Of a DNA stretch of 37,990 nucleotides, positions 1 through 8,673 are shown piece by piece. Origin of the DNA: a bacterium (lineage in GTDB: Bacteria; Zhuqueibacterota; Zhuqueibacteria; Zhuqueibacterales; Geothermadaptataceae). The DNA lies in contig JAJRYV010000135.1 of NCBI GenBank assembly GCA_024275575.1, forward strand, positions 1 through 37,990, given 5' to 3'. The notes under the pieces were generated by a model. That model was not told the DNA's origin and made no database searches. It was given only the letters and a program-made list of their open reading frames with translations. The translations under genes and the position numbers were made by a program. The number at the start of each line of letters is the position of its first letter. Positions within the stretch are counted from its first letter, which is position 1.

Positions 1-506
1 CTGCTGTAAGCGCGGTCGAAGAGCACCACTTTATCGATGCTCACCGGCTCGGAAAAATCGAGTTTAAGCCAGACACCGATCGCGCCATTTTTGTTTTCAA
101 CCCATTCGTTGGTATAATTTCCATCAGCCACAAGTTTGCCGTCGATGGTGCTAGCCGCGACCTGGCCATATTTCGTCGTCTCGTGGCTGGCGCTCGCCGT
201 AGCGATATCGGTGACATTTTTATATTCCCCCTGCGGCTGGGCAGCGGTCTGAAAACTGAAAACCGATGACCCGGTCTCATTGCCGGCAGCGTTTTGCGGC
301 GTGCTGTATCGCCCCTGTGCGCCCAATACTTCGTCAGACTGCCACTGCGTTTCTGCTGTGATGGAATTATTGCCTGTCAACGCCTTTCCTGCAAGGCCGG
401 CGCCGGCATACACCTCGGGGTGAGATGTATTTACAATGGGTTGGTGTGCATTTAAAGTTGACATGAAGATGAAAAAAAACGAAAAGAGAAATCGCCCTGG
501 TTTCAT
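1..506 (-). CDS. Secreted protein with a discoidin (F5/8 type C)-like domain, C-terminus cut by window edge
   Basis: This reading frame is open from an ATG at 504-506 to the left edge (168 codons) with no stop. A GGGAG ribosome site lies about 7 bases before the ATG. Residues 1-20 (MKPGRFLFSFFFIFMSTLNA) form a basic, hydrophobic Sec signal peptide, so the product is exported. A low-complexity stretch rich in Gly, Ala, Gln and Asn follows. From about residue 100 the sequence has the pattern of a galactose-binding/discoidin fold: ATASASHE, then STIDGKL, NEWVE, then VWLKLDFSEPVSIDKVVLFD, the last being the typical strand of F5/8 type C or DUF7402 modules. Such domains usually bind carbohydrate, often on larger secreted enzymes. 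Any catalytic part lies outside the window. The next gene is divergent and far away. Confidence 0.72.
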   Translation of the reverse strand, partial: MKPGRFLFSFFFIFMSTLNAHQPIVNTSHPEVYAGAGLAGKALTGNNSITAETQWQSDEVLGAQGRYSTPQNAAGNETGSSVFSFQTAAQPQGEYKNVTDIATASASHETTKYGQVAASTIDGKLVADGNYTNEWVENKNGAIGVWLKLDFSEPVSIDKVVLFDRAYS

Positions 507-1149
507 TTAAAACTCCCGTGGGATGTACAGCCCGGTTCCGAGTAAACAGTATTATATCAGCTATTGTCAGATACCATTATCAGGCAGGTTTGCATAGTTT
601 TATTCTGTTCTGATTCCGAATTTGAAGACGAATTGCTAAACCAGCGATCAATTAATTACAATCCATGTCAATGAAAGTTTTGCCGCAATTTACAACGGAT
701 CGGGCAAATGAACGGGCCTGCAAAAATCCTTTTGAGAGGCGGGATATAAAATACAATTCTCCGGGAAATGCGCATTTATCCTGATTTCAGGTAAACAGTT
801 GCATCAAATGATGCCGGATTTTTCCGGAACAATGTTATCAAATACCAGCCACAGCTGGAAAATGAGGAAAAGAATATTCCCTGAAAGGGTCTATTTTTAT
901 GCCACTTCAATCAAACATTCATCCTGAGCAAGCTGTCAATTCCGTAGCAGCCAATCATCGATTACATTCGCATGAGGCGATTTCGCACTCTGTGCGACTG
1001 AGGAAAGGAAACGGATTATTCGTTTCCTTAAAAAAAGATTCATCGTTCGGCTGTTTTCGCTTGCGAATAATGATATTTATTCATACTAAACATTATAAAT
1101 TTATTTACAGCTAACTTTATGTATTTTATATTCTTATTTTAGATATTAA

Positions 1150-1190
1150 TAAAACTACTATGGTGGTCGAACTGCTTCAGTAGTTTTATT
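1150..1190 (+). terminator. Possible factor-independent terminator or attenuator upstream of the hydrogenase operon
   Basis: A perfect 10-base inverted repeat (TAAAACTACT at 1150-1159, AGTAGTTTTA at 1179-1188) encloses a 19-base loop and runs into TTTTATTTT. The stem is AT-rich and therefore weak. It could end a short transcript made in 507-1150, or act as an attenuator in the hydrogenase leader. There is no known gene upstream on this strand for it to terminate. Confidence 0.35.
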
Positions 1191-1191
1191 T

Positions 1192-1275
1192 TGAAGCCTG
1201 GCCCGCTTCACAAGGTTGGATGTGGTGTAATACGCGGGGTAAAACCCGAGAACGATGCCCGCAGATTGCAGGAGT
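1192..1275 (+). ncRNA. Candidate structured leader RNA upstream of the hydrogenase operon, class unknown
   Basis: About 100-180 bases before the small-subunit ATG the sequence becomes GC-richer than its surroundings and can fold. TGAAGC (1192-1197) pairs with GCTTCA (1205-1210). GTGT pairs with ACGC around AAT near 1225-1235. CGGG and CCCG flank a GTAAAA loop near 1234-1249. An outer GCGGG can pair with CCCGC at 1258-1262. This resembles a leader with several short helices, such as a riboswitch or protein-binding leader. I could not match it to cobalamin, Moco, NiCo, fluoride or other riboswitch consensus patterns I know. It could also be just the untranslated leader. Confidence 0.25.
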
Positions 1276-1374
1276 TTTATTTTCTACCCTGGTATCATTT
1301 ATCGATTGATATAAATACGCATTTGCAAAACCGTGCACAGTTGTCATGATTAATGAAATATCCATGGAGGAAAA

Positions 1375-2502
1375 ATGCCGAAGAAACTACCATCCTTTTG
1401 GGAAGCGATCGAAGAGAAAGGTTATTCACGCCGCGATTTTCTGCGCTATTGCAGCATCGCCGCAGCGATGGCCGGAATTGAAGCCGCCGGGCTGCCGAAA
1501 GTTGTCCGCGCCTTTGAAAAGAAATCACGCCCGCCTGTTATCTGGCTCCATTTTCAGGAGTGTACCTGCTGCAGTGAATCTTTTATTCGCTCCTCACACC
1601 CCATCGTTGCTGATGTCATACTCGATTATCTGTCCCTTGATTACACCGAAACTTTACAGGCTGCCGCCGGACATCAGGCGGAAAAATGCTTGCAGGACAC
1701 CATTAAAAACAGTCGGGGAGAATATATCTTACTGGTTGAAGGTTCCATCCCGGCCGGCAACGATGGTATTTTCTGCATGATCGGCGGTCGTTCTGCCGAG
1801 CAAATTTTCAAGGAGGCCGCTCAAGACGCCGGCACAATAATCGCCTGGGGAAGCTGCGCTTCCAACGGCTGCGTTCAAAGCGCAAAACCCAACCCGACCA
1901 ATGCAACACCGATCCACAAGCTCACCAGCAAACCCGTCATCAAAGTTCCCGGCTGCCCGCCCATCGCCGACGTGATGACTGGTGTCATCACCCACTTGCT
2001 GGTCTACGGCAATGTGCAACAATTAGACAGCCAGGGACGCCCGAAAGAATTTTACTCCCGCCGGGTGCACGATACCTGCTACCGCAGGCCTTATTACGAT
2101 GCCGGGCTTTTTGTGGAATCATTTGATGATGAAAACGCCAGAAAAGGCTATTGCCTTTACAAAATGGGCTGTAAAGGTCCGGTGACCTACAACGCCTGTG
2201 CTGTGACAAAATGGAACGAAGGCACCAGCTTTCCCATCCAGTCCGGGCATGGTTGTATCGGCTGCAGCGAAGACAATTTTTGGGATAATGGCCCCTTCTA
2301 CCGGCACCTGCCCAACTTTCCGGGATTCGGCATCGAATCCACTGCCGATACGATCGGCACAACGCTCGGTGTTGCGACTGCCGCCGGTATAGCCGCCCAT
2401 GCTGTCGCAACCAATATCCGCAAGAAAAAATTAATCGATGGGCAAAAGGAACGCGCATTAAAAGATAAAGATCTCAATGGTGACGAAGGAGGGAAAGAAT
2501 AA
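1375..2502 (+). CDS. hyaA: [NiFe]-hydrogenase small subunit, Tat-exported, O2-tolerant type
   Basis: This is the electron-transfer subunit of a membrane-bound H2-uptake hydrogenase, 375 residues, close along its length to E. coli HyaA. It has a twin-arginine signal (SRRDFLRYC, residues 18-26) followed by a hydrophobic stretch. The proximal-cluster region reads ECTCCSES with C63, C65 and C66, then GSCASNGCVQ with C161 and C166, and PGCPP with C194. C65 and C166 are the two extra cysteines that define the [4Fe-3S] cluster of O2-tolerant group 1d enzymes; standard enzymes have Gly at these places. Medial and distal cluster Cys/His follow (DTCYRR, GYCLYKMGCKG, HGCIGCSE). A C-terminal membrane anchor lies around residues 320-345, ending in basic residues. 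A GGAGG ribosome site precedes the ATG. The stop overlaps the next start by one base (TAATG), indicating translational coupling. Confidence 0.96.
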   Translation: MPKKLPSFWEAIEEKGYSRRDFLRYCSIAAAMAGIEAAGLPKVVRAFEKKSRPPVIWLHFQECTCCSESFIRSSHPIVADVILDYLSLDYTETLQAAAGHQAEKCLQDTIKNSRGEYILLVEGSIPAGNDGIFCMIGGRSAEQIFKEAAQDAGTIIAWGSCASNGCVQSAKPNPTNATPIHKLTSKPVIKVPGCPPIADVMTGVITHLLVYGNVQQLDSQGRPKEFYSRRVHDTCYRRPYYDAGLFVESFDDENARKGYCLYKMGCKGPVTYNACAVTKWNEGTSFPIQSGHGCIGCSEDNFWDNGPFYRHLPNFPGFGIESTADTIGTTLGVATAAGIAAHAVATNIRKKKLIDGQKERALKDKDLNGDEGGKE

Positions 2503-4223
2503 TGGCACGTATCGTAGTAGACCCCATCACCCGTATCGAAGGGCACCTGCGCATCGAAGCAGTTGTCGAAAACGGCGTCATCGTTGATGCTTTCAGTTCA
2601 GGCATGATGGTTCGCGGCCTGGAAATCATTCTCAAAGGCCGTGATCCGCGTGATGCCTGGGCTTTTACCCAGCGCGCCTGTGGCGTTTGCACGACCGTAC
2701 ATGCCCTGGCCAGCGTGCGCACAGTCGAAGATGCCATCGGCATTTCAGTGCCGCGCAATGCCGAGCTCATTCGCAACATCATGGAAGCAGCACTTTATGT
2801 GCAGGATCACGTGGTGCATTTCTACCACCTGCACGCACTGGATTGGGTCGATGTCGTCAGCGCTTTATCGGCGAATCCACAGTCGACTTCCGCCATCGCG
2901 CAATCCATTTCGAGCTGGCCGAAATCATCGACCGGTTACTTCAGAGATGTACAGAAACGCATCAAAACCTTTGTTGAGAGCGGCCAACTCGGTATTTTTG
3001 CCAATGGCTATTGGGGCCACAGCGCTTTCAAATTGCCGGCTGAAGTTAACCTGCTCGCTGTCGCGCACTACCTCGAAGCCCTGGAATGGCAAAAAGAGCT
3101 GGTTAAAATCCACGCTATTTTTGGTGGAAAAAATCCCCACCCCAACTATCTCGTCGGCGGTGTGCCTTGCTCCATCAATCTCCATGAAGTTAATGCTATC
3201 AATTCGGAGCGGCTCAACCACGTCGCCAAACTGATCAAGGATGCCAATACTTTTGTCAATCAGGTTTATATTCCAGACCTGATGGCGATCGCTGGTTATT
3301 ATAAAGATTGGGGCGCTATTGGCGGCGGCTTATCCAACTATCTCTCTTATGGCGATTTTCCCGTCAACGGCTATAATAATTCAGACTCGTTCAAAATTCC
3401 ACGCGGCATCATTCTCGATCGTGATTTGAGTACTGTCCACCCAGTGGATACGAAAAACGCCGAAGAAGTACGCGAATATATCAAACATTCGTGGTACAAA
3501 TACGCTGGTGGCGATGATGTCGGTTTGCATCCATTCGAAGGTGAGACTGAATTCAATTACACCGGTCCCAAACCACCGTTTGATAATCTCCAAACCGGTG
3601 AGGGTGACAAGTACTCCTGGGTGAAAACGCCGCGCTGGAAAGATAAAGCCATGGAAGTTGGCCCCCTTGCCCGCGTTTTAGTCGCTTATGCCAGCGGCTC
3701 CAAAGAAGTGCAGGAGATCGTCAATTCGACCTTGAAAACGCTGGATGTACCCGTCGGTGCGCTCTTCTCCACCCTCGGCCGCACGGCTGCCCGCGGGCTG
3801 GAAACCAAACTCATCGTCGGTTGGCTGCAGGGATTTTTTGATGACCTCGTCGCCAATATCAAAAGCGGTGATACAACGACATTCACCCGAGAAAAGTGGG
3901 AGCCCTCGTCATGGCCTTCCACCTGCGAAGGCGTCGGCATGACCGAAGCGCCACGCGGCGCGTTGGCGCATTTCATCAAAATCAAAGACGGCATTATCGA
4001 CAACTATCAACTGGTCGTTCCGACGACGTGGAATGCTTCACCGAAAGACCCGCAAAATCAGCGCTCTTCTTTCGAAGCGGCGCTCATCGGTACACCGGTT
4101 GCAAACCTCGACCAGCCGCTGGAAATTTTGCGCACCATCCACTCGTTCGATCCCTGCCTTGCCTGCGCAGTGCATCTCTACGACCCGGATGGCAAGCTCA
4201 TTCACGAAATCAAAGTGGCATAG
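2502..4223 (+). CDS. hyaB: [NiFe]-hydrogenase large subunit
   Basis: This is the catalytic subunit carrying the Ni-Fe(CN)2CO site, 573 residues, normal for group 1 enzymes. The N-terminal Ni ligand motif is RACGVCTTVHA (C60, C63). The C-terminal motif is DPCLACAVH (C552, C555, H558). A 15-residue tail after H558 is expected to be cut off by the maturation protease once Ni is inserted. ITRIEGHLRIE at the start is the family's conserved N-terminal block. The protein lacks a signal of its own and would be co-exported with the small subunit by Tat. It is coupled to hyaA by a one-base overlap and followed after 9 bases by the cytochrome gene. With the six-Cys small subunit it should form an O2-tolerant H2-uptake enzyme feeding electrons to quinone. 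Confidence 0.96.
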   Translation: MARIVVDPITRIEGHLRIEAVVENGVIVDAFSSGMMVRGLEIILKGRDPRDAWAFTQRACGVCTTVHALASVRTVEDAIGISVPRNAELIRNIMEAALYVQDHVVHFYHLHALDWVDVVSALSANPQSTSAIAQSISSWPKSSTGYFRDVQKRIKTFVESGQLGIFANGYWGHSAFKLPAEVNLLAVAHYLEALEWQKELVKIHAIFGGKNPHPNYLVGGVPCSINLHEVNAINSERLNHVAKLIKDANTFVNQVYIPDLMAIAGYYKDWGAIGGGLSNYLSYGDFPVNGYNNSDSFKIPRGIILDRDLSTVHPVDTKNAEEVREYIKHSWYKYAGGDDVGLHPFEGETEFNYTGPKPPFDNLQTGEGDKYSWVKTPRWKDKAMEVGPLARVLVAYASGSKEVQEIVNSTLKTLDVPVGALFSTLGRTAARGLETKLIVGWLQGFFDDLVANIKSGDTTTFTREKWEPSSWPSTCEGVGMTEAPRGALAHFIKIKDGIIDNYQLVVPTTWNASPKDPQNQRSSFEAALIGTPVANLDQPLEILRTIHSFDPCLACAVHLYDPDGKLIHEIKVA

Positions 4224-4232
4224 GAGGCTGGT

Positions 4233-4925
4233 ATGACTGAATTCAACTCACCGGTTTTTCGCCGCATTTATGTGTGGGAATTTCCTGTGCGCATCTACCA
4301 CTGGCTTAACGCCACTTGTGTTATCCTGTTGATTATCACAGGATATCTCATCGGTAATCCACAGCGAATTTTCTATGCCAATGAAGCCTACCAGCAATAC
4401 TGGTTCGGCACCGTCCGTTTCACCCATTTTGTCACCGCGTTCATTTTCTTCTTCAATTTTGCCGCCCGCTGTTACTGGGGTTTCGTCGGGAACTCGTTCG
4501 CCCGCTGGACTAATTTTATCCCCCATAAAAAATCACAGTGGAAAAAAATCGTCGAAGTTTTGCGTATCGATATACTGCAGACTACGCCTTCAAAACACAC
4601 GGATATCGGGCATAATCCTCTGGCCGGCCTGATCTATTTCCTGTCATTTCTCGTCTTCGCCTTCCAGTCGATCACCGGGTTTGCGCTTTACGCCGCCAAT
4701 AGTACCTCACTGCTGCCTAAATTCTTCACCTGGATTGTTCCATTGATGGGTGGCGATTTCGCCGTGCGGCAGTGGCACCACGCTTTTATGTGGTTTTTTA
4801 TCCTGTTTACCATGGTGCATGTCTATCTCGTATTCTATCATGATTATATCGAAGGCAGAGGGACGACATCTTCCATGGTCGGAGGCTGGAAATTCGAAAA
4901 AGATGAAGAATTGAAGCGTGACTAA
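4233..4925 (+). CDS. hyaC: Hydrogenase cytochrome b subunit (HyaC/HupC family)
   Basis: This 230-residue integral membrane dihaem cytochrome b anchors the hydrogenase and passes electrons to the quinone pool. Four hydrophobic segments are visible (about residues 25-42, 62-85, 130-155 and 183-203). Histidines sit in the helices at the expected places for haem b ligation: H23 (RIYHWLN), H65 (RFTHFV), H182/H183 (QWHHAF) and H196 (MVHVYL). The end HDYIEGRG and a short cytosolic tail are typical of the family. The start ATG follows AGGAGG closely. The last 8 bases overlap the protease gene. The four-gene order hyaA-B-C-D is the usual core. The later hyaE/hyaF chaperone genes common in proteobacteria are not present. 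Confidence 0.95.
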   Translation: MTEFNSPVFRRIYVWEFPVRIYHWLNATCVILLIITGYLIGNPQRIFYANEAYQQYWFGTVRFTHFVTAFIFFFNFAARCYWGFVGNSFARWTNFIPHKKSQWKKIVEVLRIDILQTTPSKHTDIGHNPLAGLIYFLSFLVFAFQSITGFALYAANSTSLLPKFFTWIVPLMGGDFAVRQWHHAFMWFFILFTMVHVYLVFYHDYIEGRGTTSSMVGGWKFEKDEELKRD

Positions 4926-5364
4926 AATACTGATCCTCGGAATCGGAAACATCCTGATGGGGGATGAGGGCATCGGTGTGCACGCAGTGCGGCAAATCGA
5001 GAAAGAGGATTTGCCGCCCAACGTCACCTGCCTCGATGGTGGCACCGGTGGCCTCATCCTGCTGGAACCGATGCAAAATGCAGACAAGGTTATTCTCATC
5101 GATGCAACGCTGGATGACGGTCAACCCGGTGCGATCCGTCGCCTCCAGCCCCGTTTTTCCGCCGATTATCCGAAAGCGCTCACCGCCCACGATATCGGCC
5201 TCAAAGACATGCTCGACGCCTTCTATCTCACCGAAAAAGTGCCGGAAGTCGTGCTCTTTGCCGTGACTGCGAAAGATATCGATGAGGTCAAACTCGAGCT
5301 CTCCCCGGAACTGGAAAAAGCACTGCCAAAAATTGTGCGAGCGGTGTTGCAAGAAGTGCTTTGA
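4918..5364 (+). CDS. hyaD: Hydrogenase maturation endopeptidase (HyaD/HybD family)
   Basis: This 148-residue protease removes the C-terminal tail of the large subunit after nickel insertion. The N-terminal motif LGIGNILMGDEGIG includes E17. D62 lies in LIDATLDDG and H91 in TAHDIG. These match the three Ni-contacting residues of E. coli HybD (Glu16, Asp62, His93). The start is a GTG inside the end of hyaC, giving an 8-base overlap, and no other in-frame start fits the N-terminal motif. It is the last gene of the operon; a 12-bp hairpin follows just after the stop. The substrate is presumably the HyaB product 0.7 kb upstream. Confidence 0.94.
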   Translation: MTKILILGIGNILMGDEGIGVHAVRQIEKEDLPPNVTCLDGGTGGLILLEPMQNADKVILIDATLDDGQPGAIRRLQPRFSADYPKALTAHDIGLKDMLDAFYLTEKVPEVVLFAVTAKDIDEVKLELSPELEKALPKIVRAVLQEVL

Positions 5365-5369
5365 TTACT

Positions 5370-5406
5370 TTGATTCCATCACTCTGGTTTAGAATGATGG
5401 AATCAA
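5370..5406. terminator. Hairpin after the hydrogenase operon
   Basis: A perfect 12-bp inverted repeat (TTGATTCCATCA at 5370-5381, TGATGGAATCAA at 5395-5406) with a 13-base loop starts 5 bases after the hyaD stop. There is no T-tract after it on the plus strand. It may therefore be a Rho-assisted end or an mRNA 3'-end stabiliser rather than a classic intrinsic terminator. Confidence 0.5.
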
Positions 5407-5500
5407 TCTACTTCAAACACAATCCACTTTCCCCATTGTTTCGGTTATGCTTGCAAGAGTGATAACAGCACTGAGAAGCAGAGAAATTATCGCAGATGCT

Positions 5501-6559
5501 CTAAAAATCGATCACATAGTCAAGCCCGATGTATCGCAAATCTTCCATGCGGAACTGGCCGTGGGGATTGATGCCGTCATAATAGTTGATCTGCCAGCGC
5601 ACTGTGCGTTCACCTATCAATGCTAAATATTGACCATAAATGATGCCCAGCACATAGTTTTTCGACCACACTCGTTGCGGATTCACCACCGCATATTTAT
5701 TATGATGCTGAAAATCCGTTGCGATAAAAAGATATTGCGGTGCGAGAAGCTTGCGCAACCATCCCCAACCCGAATTTTGCTCGGGGTCCGGCCAGCCTTG
5801 CAACAAGACCTCAGCCCCGCTTTCGATTTCATTTTTCTCACCGACCTGCAAACGTGCGGTTTCGAGGTAATCTCCGGTAAATCCCTGAAATGAATCGGTG
5901 TTGAGCCAGCGTTTACCGCCATAAATCCGGCCATATAAAAAATGCCCCCAATGCCTCGGCGATGCAAGATGATCCAGTGCAAGATAGAGTTCATTGGCTT
6001 CATAGCTCACATTGTAGCGCCGAAAATCAGGATTGAGGGCCGCACTGAGTGTATATTCATCGCCGAGATGGGTGCTTTCATGAAAAAAACGGTAACGTGC
6101 ACTCAATTTGTGAATCAAGGGAAAACGCATCGCTGCTCCGACACCAACGCGATAATCGGTGTTGATCACATCATTCGAAACAGTATAAAAATCGAGCATC
6201 ATGTGGGCGCTTCCGGCGATAAAAAAGGCAATTCCCGGCAAAACCATCGCTTTGTCTTCCGTTTCCTTTATGAAATTGAAACCAAAAATGGGGAAATATT
6301 CGCCAAAACTGGGGTCAAAGAAAATATGGTCCTCATCGTTTCGGCCCTCATCATTATTGGAAAATTTGACAGCATCTGCCTGATAAAATCGGGCATGATT
6401 TTGCGGCGTACGCAGGTCGGCAATCATCGGTTTGTAATATTGAAAATCTTTCAGAAAATAGCTGCGGGATTTCAATGTTTCCAGCGCCGAGCCGGATTGT
6501 GCTTTGAGCGATGAGTCCGAAAACAACAGAAATGCGAAAAACAAAGCTAAAATACGCAT
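5501..6559 (-). CDS. DUF1207-like exported protein
   Basis: This is a 352-residue exported protein of unknown function. Residues 1-20 (MRILALFFAFLLFSDSSLKA) are a signal peptide ending in an AQ-type cleavage site. The segment YYKPMIADLRTPQNHARFY and the later FFHESTHLGDEY resemble conserved blocks of DUF1207, a family thought to form a small outer-membrane beta-barrel. Alternating hydrophobic strands and many aromatic residues fit a barrel. The protein ends in F. AGGAGG precedes the ATG. It is a single gene between the hydrogenase operon (convergent) and the sigma-54 activator (same strand, about 170 bases upstream). No specific substrate can be read from the sequence. Confidence 0.65.
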   Translation of the reverse strand: MRILALFFAFLLFSDSSLKAQSGSALETLKSRSYFLKDFQYYKPMIADLRTPQNHARFYQADAVKFSNNDEGRNDEDHIFFDPSFGEYFPIFGFNFIKETEDKAMVLPGIAFFIAGSAHMMLDFYTVSNDVINTDYRVGVGAAMRFPLIHKLSARYRFFHESTHLGDEYTLSAALNPDFRRYNVSYEANELYLALDHLASPRHWGHFLYGRIYGGKRWLNTDSFQGFTGDYLETARLQVGEKNEIESGAEVLLQGWPDPEQNSGWGWLRKLLAPQYLFIATDFQHHNKYAVVNPQRVWSKNYVLGIIYGQYLALIGERTVRWQINYYDGINPHGQFRMEDLRYIGLDYVIDF

Positions 6560-6728
6560 AAGAGCCTCCTTAAAATTGTTTAGGCAAAACTGTGAGAAAC
6601 AGAAAATGAGGGGAGCGAGATGATATGATTACTGTTGTACAAATCTAACAAATTATTGATTTAAAATTTCTCTATACGATTTTCTCCAGGCCGTCTCATG
6701 AAGTTGCAGGGCTAAAAATCTAAAAAAA

Positions 6729-8663
6729 TTAATCCGTAGTATTTTTATCGACGCCGTATTCGCGCAGTTTTCGCCACAAAGTCGTCCGTCCGATTTCCAG
6801 GGTTTTGGCTGCTTCCTCATAATTCCACTGACAGTGATCGAGGATTTTGAGAATATGATGTTTTTCGACGTCTTTGAGCGTCAGAAATTCAGTCTTCTTT
6901 TTTGCCTGTTGAGCGTGCAAAGCAGTAGGAAAATCGTGAATAGTAATGCTTTTCCCAACAGCGAGCGCACAGGCGCGTTCGATGGCATTTTCAAGCTCAC
7001 GCACATTTCCCGGCCAGTGATAATCCAGCAGTGCCTGACGTGCTTCCACGCTAAATTCACGTACTTCTTTCTGAAAAGTCTCATTGATGCGGCGGAGAAA
7101 ATATTGCGCGATATATAAAACATCCATACCGCGGTCACGCAGTGGCGGCAGGGTCAGTTGCAGCACATTGAGGCGATAGTAGAGATCGCTGCGAAAGCGC
7201 CCTGCATCCACGAGATTGGCTAAATTTTTATTGGTTGCTGCCAGTACCCGCACATCGGGATGACTGGTTTCGTTGCCGCCGACACGTTTGATTTCCCCTT
7301 CCTGCAAAAAGCGCAACAATTTCACCTGTAAACTGGGCTGCAACTCCGCTATTTCATCGAGTAAAATAGTGCCGCCGGTAGCTGTTTCGATCAACCCAGT
7401 TTTGTCAACATCAGCGCCGGTAAAAGCGCCTTTCACGTGGCCGAACAGTTCACTTTCCAGCAGGGTTTCGGGAATTGCACCGCAATTGACGGCGACGAAT
7501 GGTTTTTTCGAACGCGAACTCAAACTATGGATTGCTTTGGCCACCAGCTCCTTGCCGGTGCCGCTTTCGCCATCGATGAGAATGGTGATATTGGTGCGTG
7601 CCACACGCGAAATCAATTCGAAAATCTGTTGCATCTCCTGTGAGGCGCCGATCATGCCAGAAAAATTATAGCGTTCATCTGAATCTAACCATTGGAAGAA
7701 ATTGTGGCTTTCCTCCAGAATCCAGGCATCGATCTCCGGCCGAATCTCTTCACGATTCGATTTATTGAGTTCGATAAAACGTGACAGTTCGGCCTCGTCG
7801 TAGCAGAAGACGTTGTAAATTCGCTTAATGTCTTTGATTGCATCGCTATCGGATGAGTAATTGCAGATGAACAGACAGCTATTATTCTGCGCCACCATAC
7901 GCCGGCTGATTGCGCTTTTCTGCAACTGGAATTTTTTATTTGGCGAGCCGATGAAAATCAAGTCCGCCGTTTCCAGTTTGCCGTTTAGCTGATCCGGCGC
8001 AATGTTCGACTGATGAACCCGGCTATCGATATTTTTCGGATTGCTGCAGTGCAGGGTGAAATCGTGGGCGCCGTTGGATTCCAGTTCGGAAACGATATTC
8101 TCAAATCCGGGGTTCCAGCCGATAAAATGCACGCTTTTATTGTTCACCGTCCCAAAAATTTTGCCGGCCAATTCACACACCACCGCCGCCGGATGTACGG
8201 CAAATTTAAAATAAGTCGATTCCATGCGAATTTTTTCATGCAGCCAGATACCTTTTTGAAAAAGGTGATGCAACACCGGGCCGGTAAAGCCGTCATCCGA
8301 GGCCTGCTCAAAAGCATCGCGGATGGGTTCGAGCAGCCAATGTCCGAGGTTGTCGAACGTAAGACCGGCAACATTTTGCAGAAAATGAACCACGGCATTC
8401 TCATGTTTTTGCAACTCGGCGCCGGCACAACGGCCGGGCAGTTCCGGATAAATCTTTCCGATCACTTTCTGCATACTTTCGACTGTGGGGATCTGCCTGT
8501 TTTCTTCAAAAACAGTAAACAGTTCACAAAATCCGGGATAATTCAGCAGCAGCCATTCGCTGGCGCCAAGCTGAATATGCAATTTTTTCTGTTGCGCTTT
8601 TTCAAGGGAGTGAAGCAGCGTTTCAGCTGTTTTAGACGAAAAGATGTAGAGGCAAATTTTCAT
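6729..8663 (-). CDS. Sigma-54 activator with a degenerate glutamyl-tRNA reductase (HemA)-like N-terminal sensor
   Basis: This is a 644-residue regulator. Residues ~335-640 form an NtrC-type activator: Walker A GESGTGKE (365-372), sigma-54 contact loop GAFTGA (412-417), Walker B TILLDEIAEL (432-441), arginine finger region RFRSDLYYRLNV (489-500), and a Fis-type HTH near 597-637. There is no receiver, PAS or GAF domain. Instead residues 1-326 align by eye with glutamyl-tRNA reductase. HENAVVHFLQNVAGL (87-101) and IRDAFEQA...GPVLHHLFQK (114-137) match the catalytic-domain helices, KIRMES the KRVRTET segment, 156-265 the NADPH domain, and NVFCYDEAELSRFIELN (284-300) to FFQWL (322-326) the dimerisation start. 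The catalytic TCNRTE position reads YPGFCE (Pro for the active Cys), and the glycine loop reads GWNPG. Enzyme activity is therefore probably lost. The start is chosen at ATG 8663; a TTG at 8681 is possible; neither has a clear ribosome site. It is coupled to the HemX-like gene. Confidence 0.9.
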   Translation of the reverse strand: MKICLYIFSSKTAETLLHSLEKAQQKKLHIQLGASEWLLLNYPGFCELFTVFEENRQIPTVESMQKVIGKIYPELPGRCAGAELQKHENAVVHFLQNVAGLTFDNLGHWLLEPIRDAFEQASDDGFTGPVLHHLFQKGIWLHEKIRMESTYFKFAVHPAAVVCELAGKIFGTVNNKSVHFIGWNPGFENIVSELESNGAHDFTLHCSNPKNIDSRVHQSNIAPDQLNGKLETADLIFIGSPNKKFQLQKSAISRRMVAQNNSCLFICNYSSDSDAIKDIKRIYNVFCYDEAELSRFIELNKSNREEIRPEIDAWILEESHNFFQWLDSDERYNFSGMIGASQEMQQIFELISRVARTNITILIDGESGTGKELVAKAIHSLSSRSKKPFVAVNCGAIPETLLESELFGHVKGAFTGADVDKTGLIETATGGTILLDEIAELQPSLQVKLLRFLQEGEIKRVGGNETSHPDVRVLAATNKNLANLVDAGRFRSDLYYRLNVLQLTLPPLRDRGMDVLYIAQYFLRRINETFQKEVREFSVEARQALLDYHWPGNVRELENAIERACALAVGKSITIHDFPTALHAQQAKKKTEFLTLKDVEKHHILKILDHCQWNYEEAAKTLEIGRTTLWRKLREYGVDKNTTD

Positions 8664-8673
8664 ACCAGAATGT

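Larger units (their letters stand above)
507..1374. other. Long intergenic region between divergent genes, with several hairpins
   Basis: This 868-base stretch separates the left-edge gene from the hydrogenase operon. I see no convincing gene in it. A 71-codon frame at 899-1114 has no ribosome site and no recognisable content. Visible inverted repeats are 983-988 with 992-997, 1006-1013 with 1021-1028 (8 bp), 1056-1060 with 1063-1067, 1150-1159 with 1179-1188 (10 bp), and 1192-1197 with 1205-1210. The first half (about 540-890) is AT-rich without clear structure. The region is long enough for two promoters, upstream regulator sites and a structured leader. Nothing here identifies the regulator. 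Confidence 0.6.

Noticed and set aside
1006-1028. 8-bp hairpin as an intrinsic terminator.
   Set aside because: It is followed by A residues on the plus strand, and on the minus strand the T-run precedes the stem, so it is in the wrong place on both strands.
899-1114. 71-codon frame on the plus strand.
   Set aside because: No ribosome site, no recognisable domain, and it spans several hairpins; more likely non-coding.
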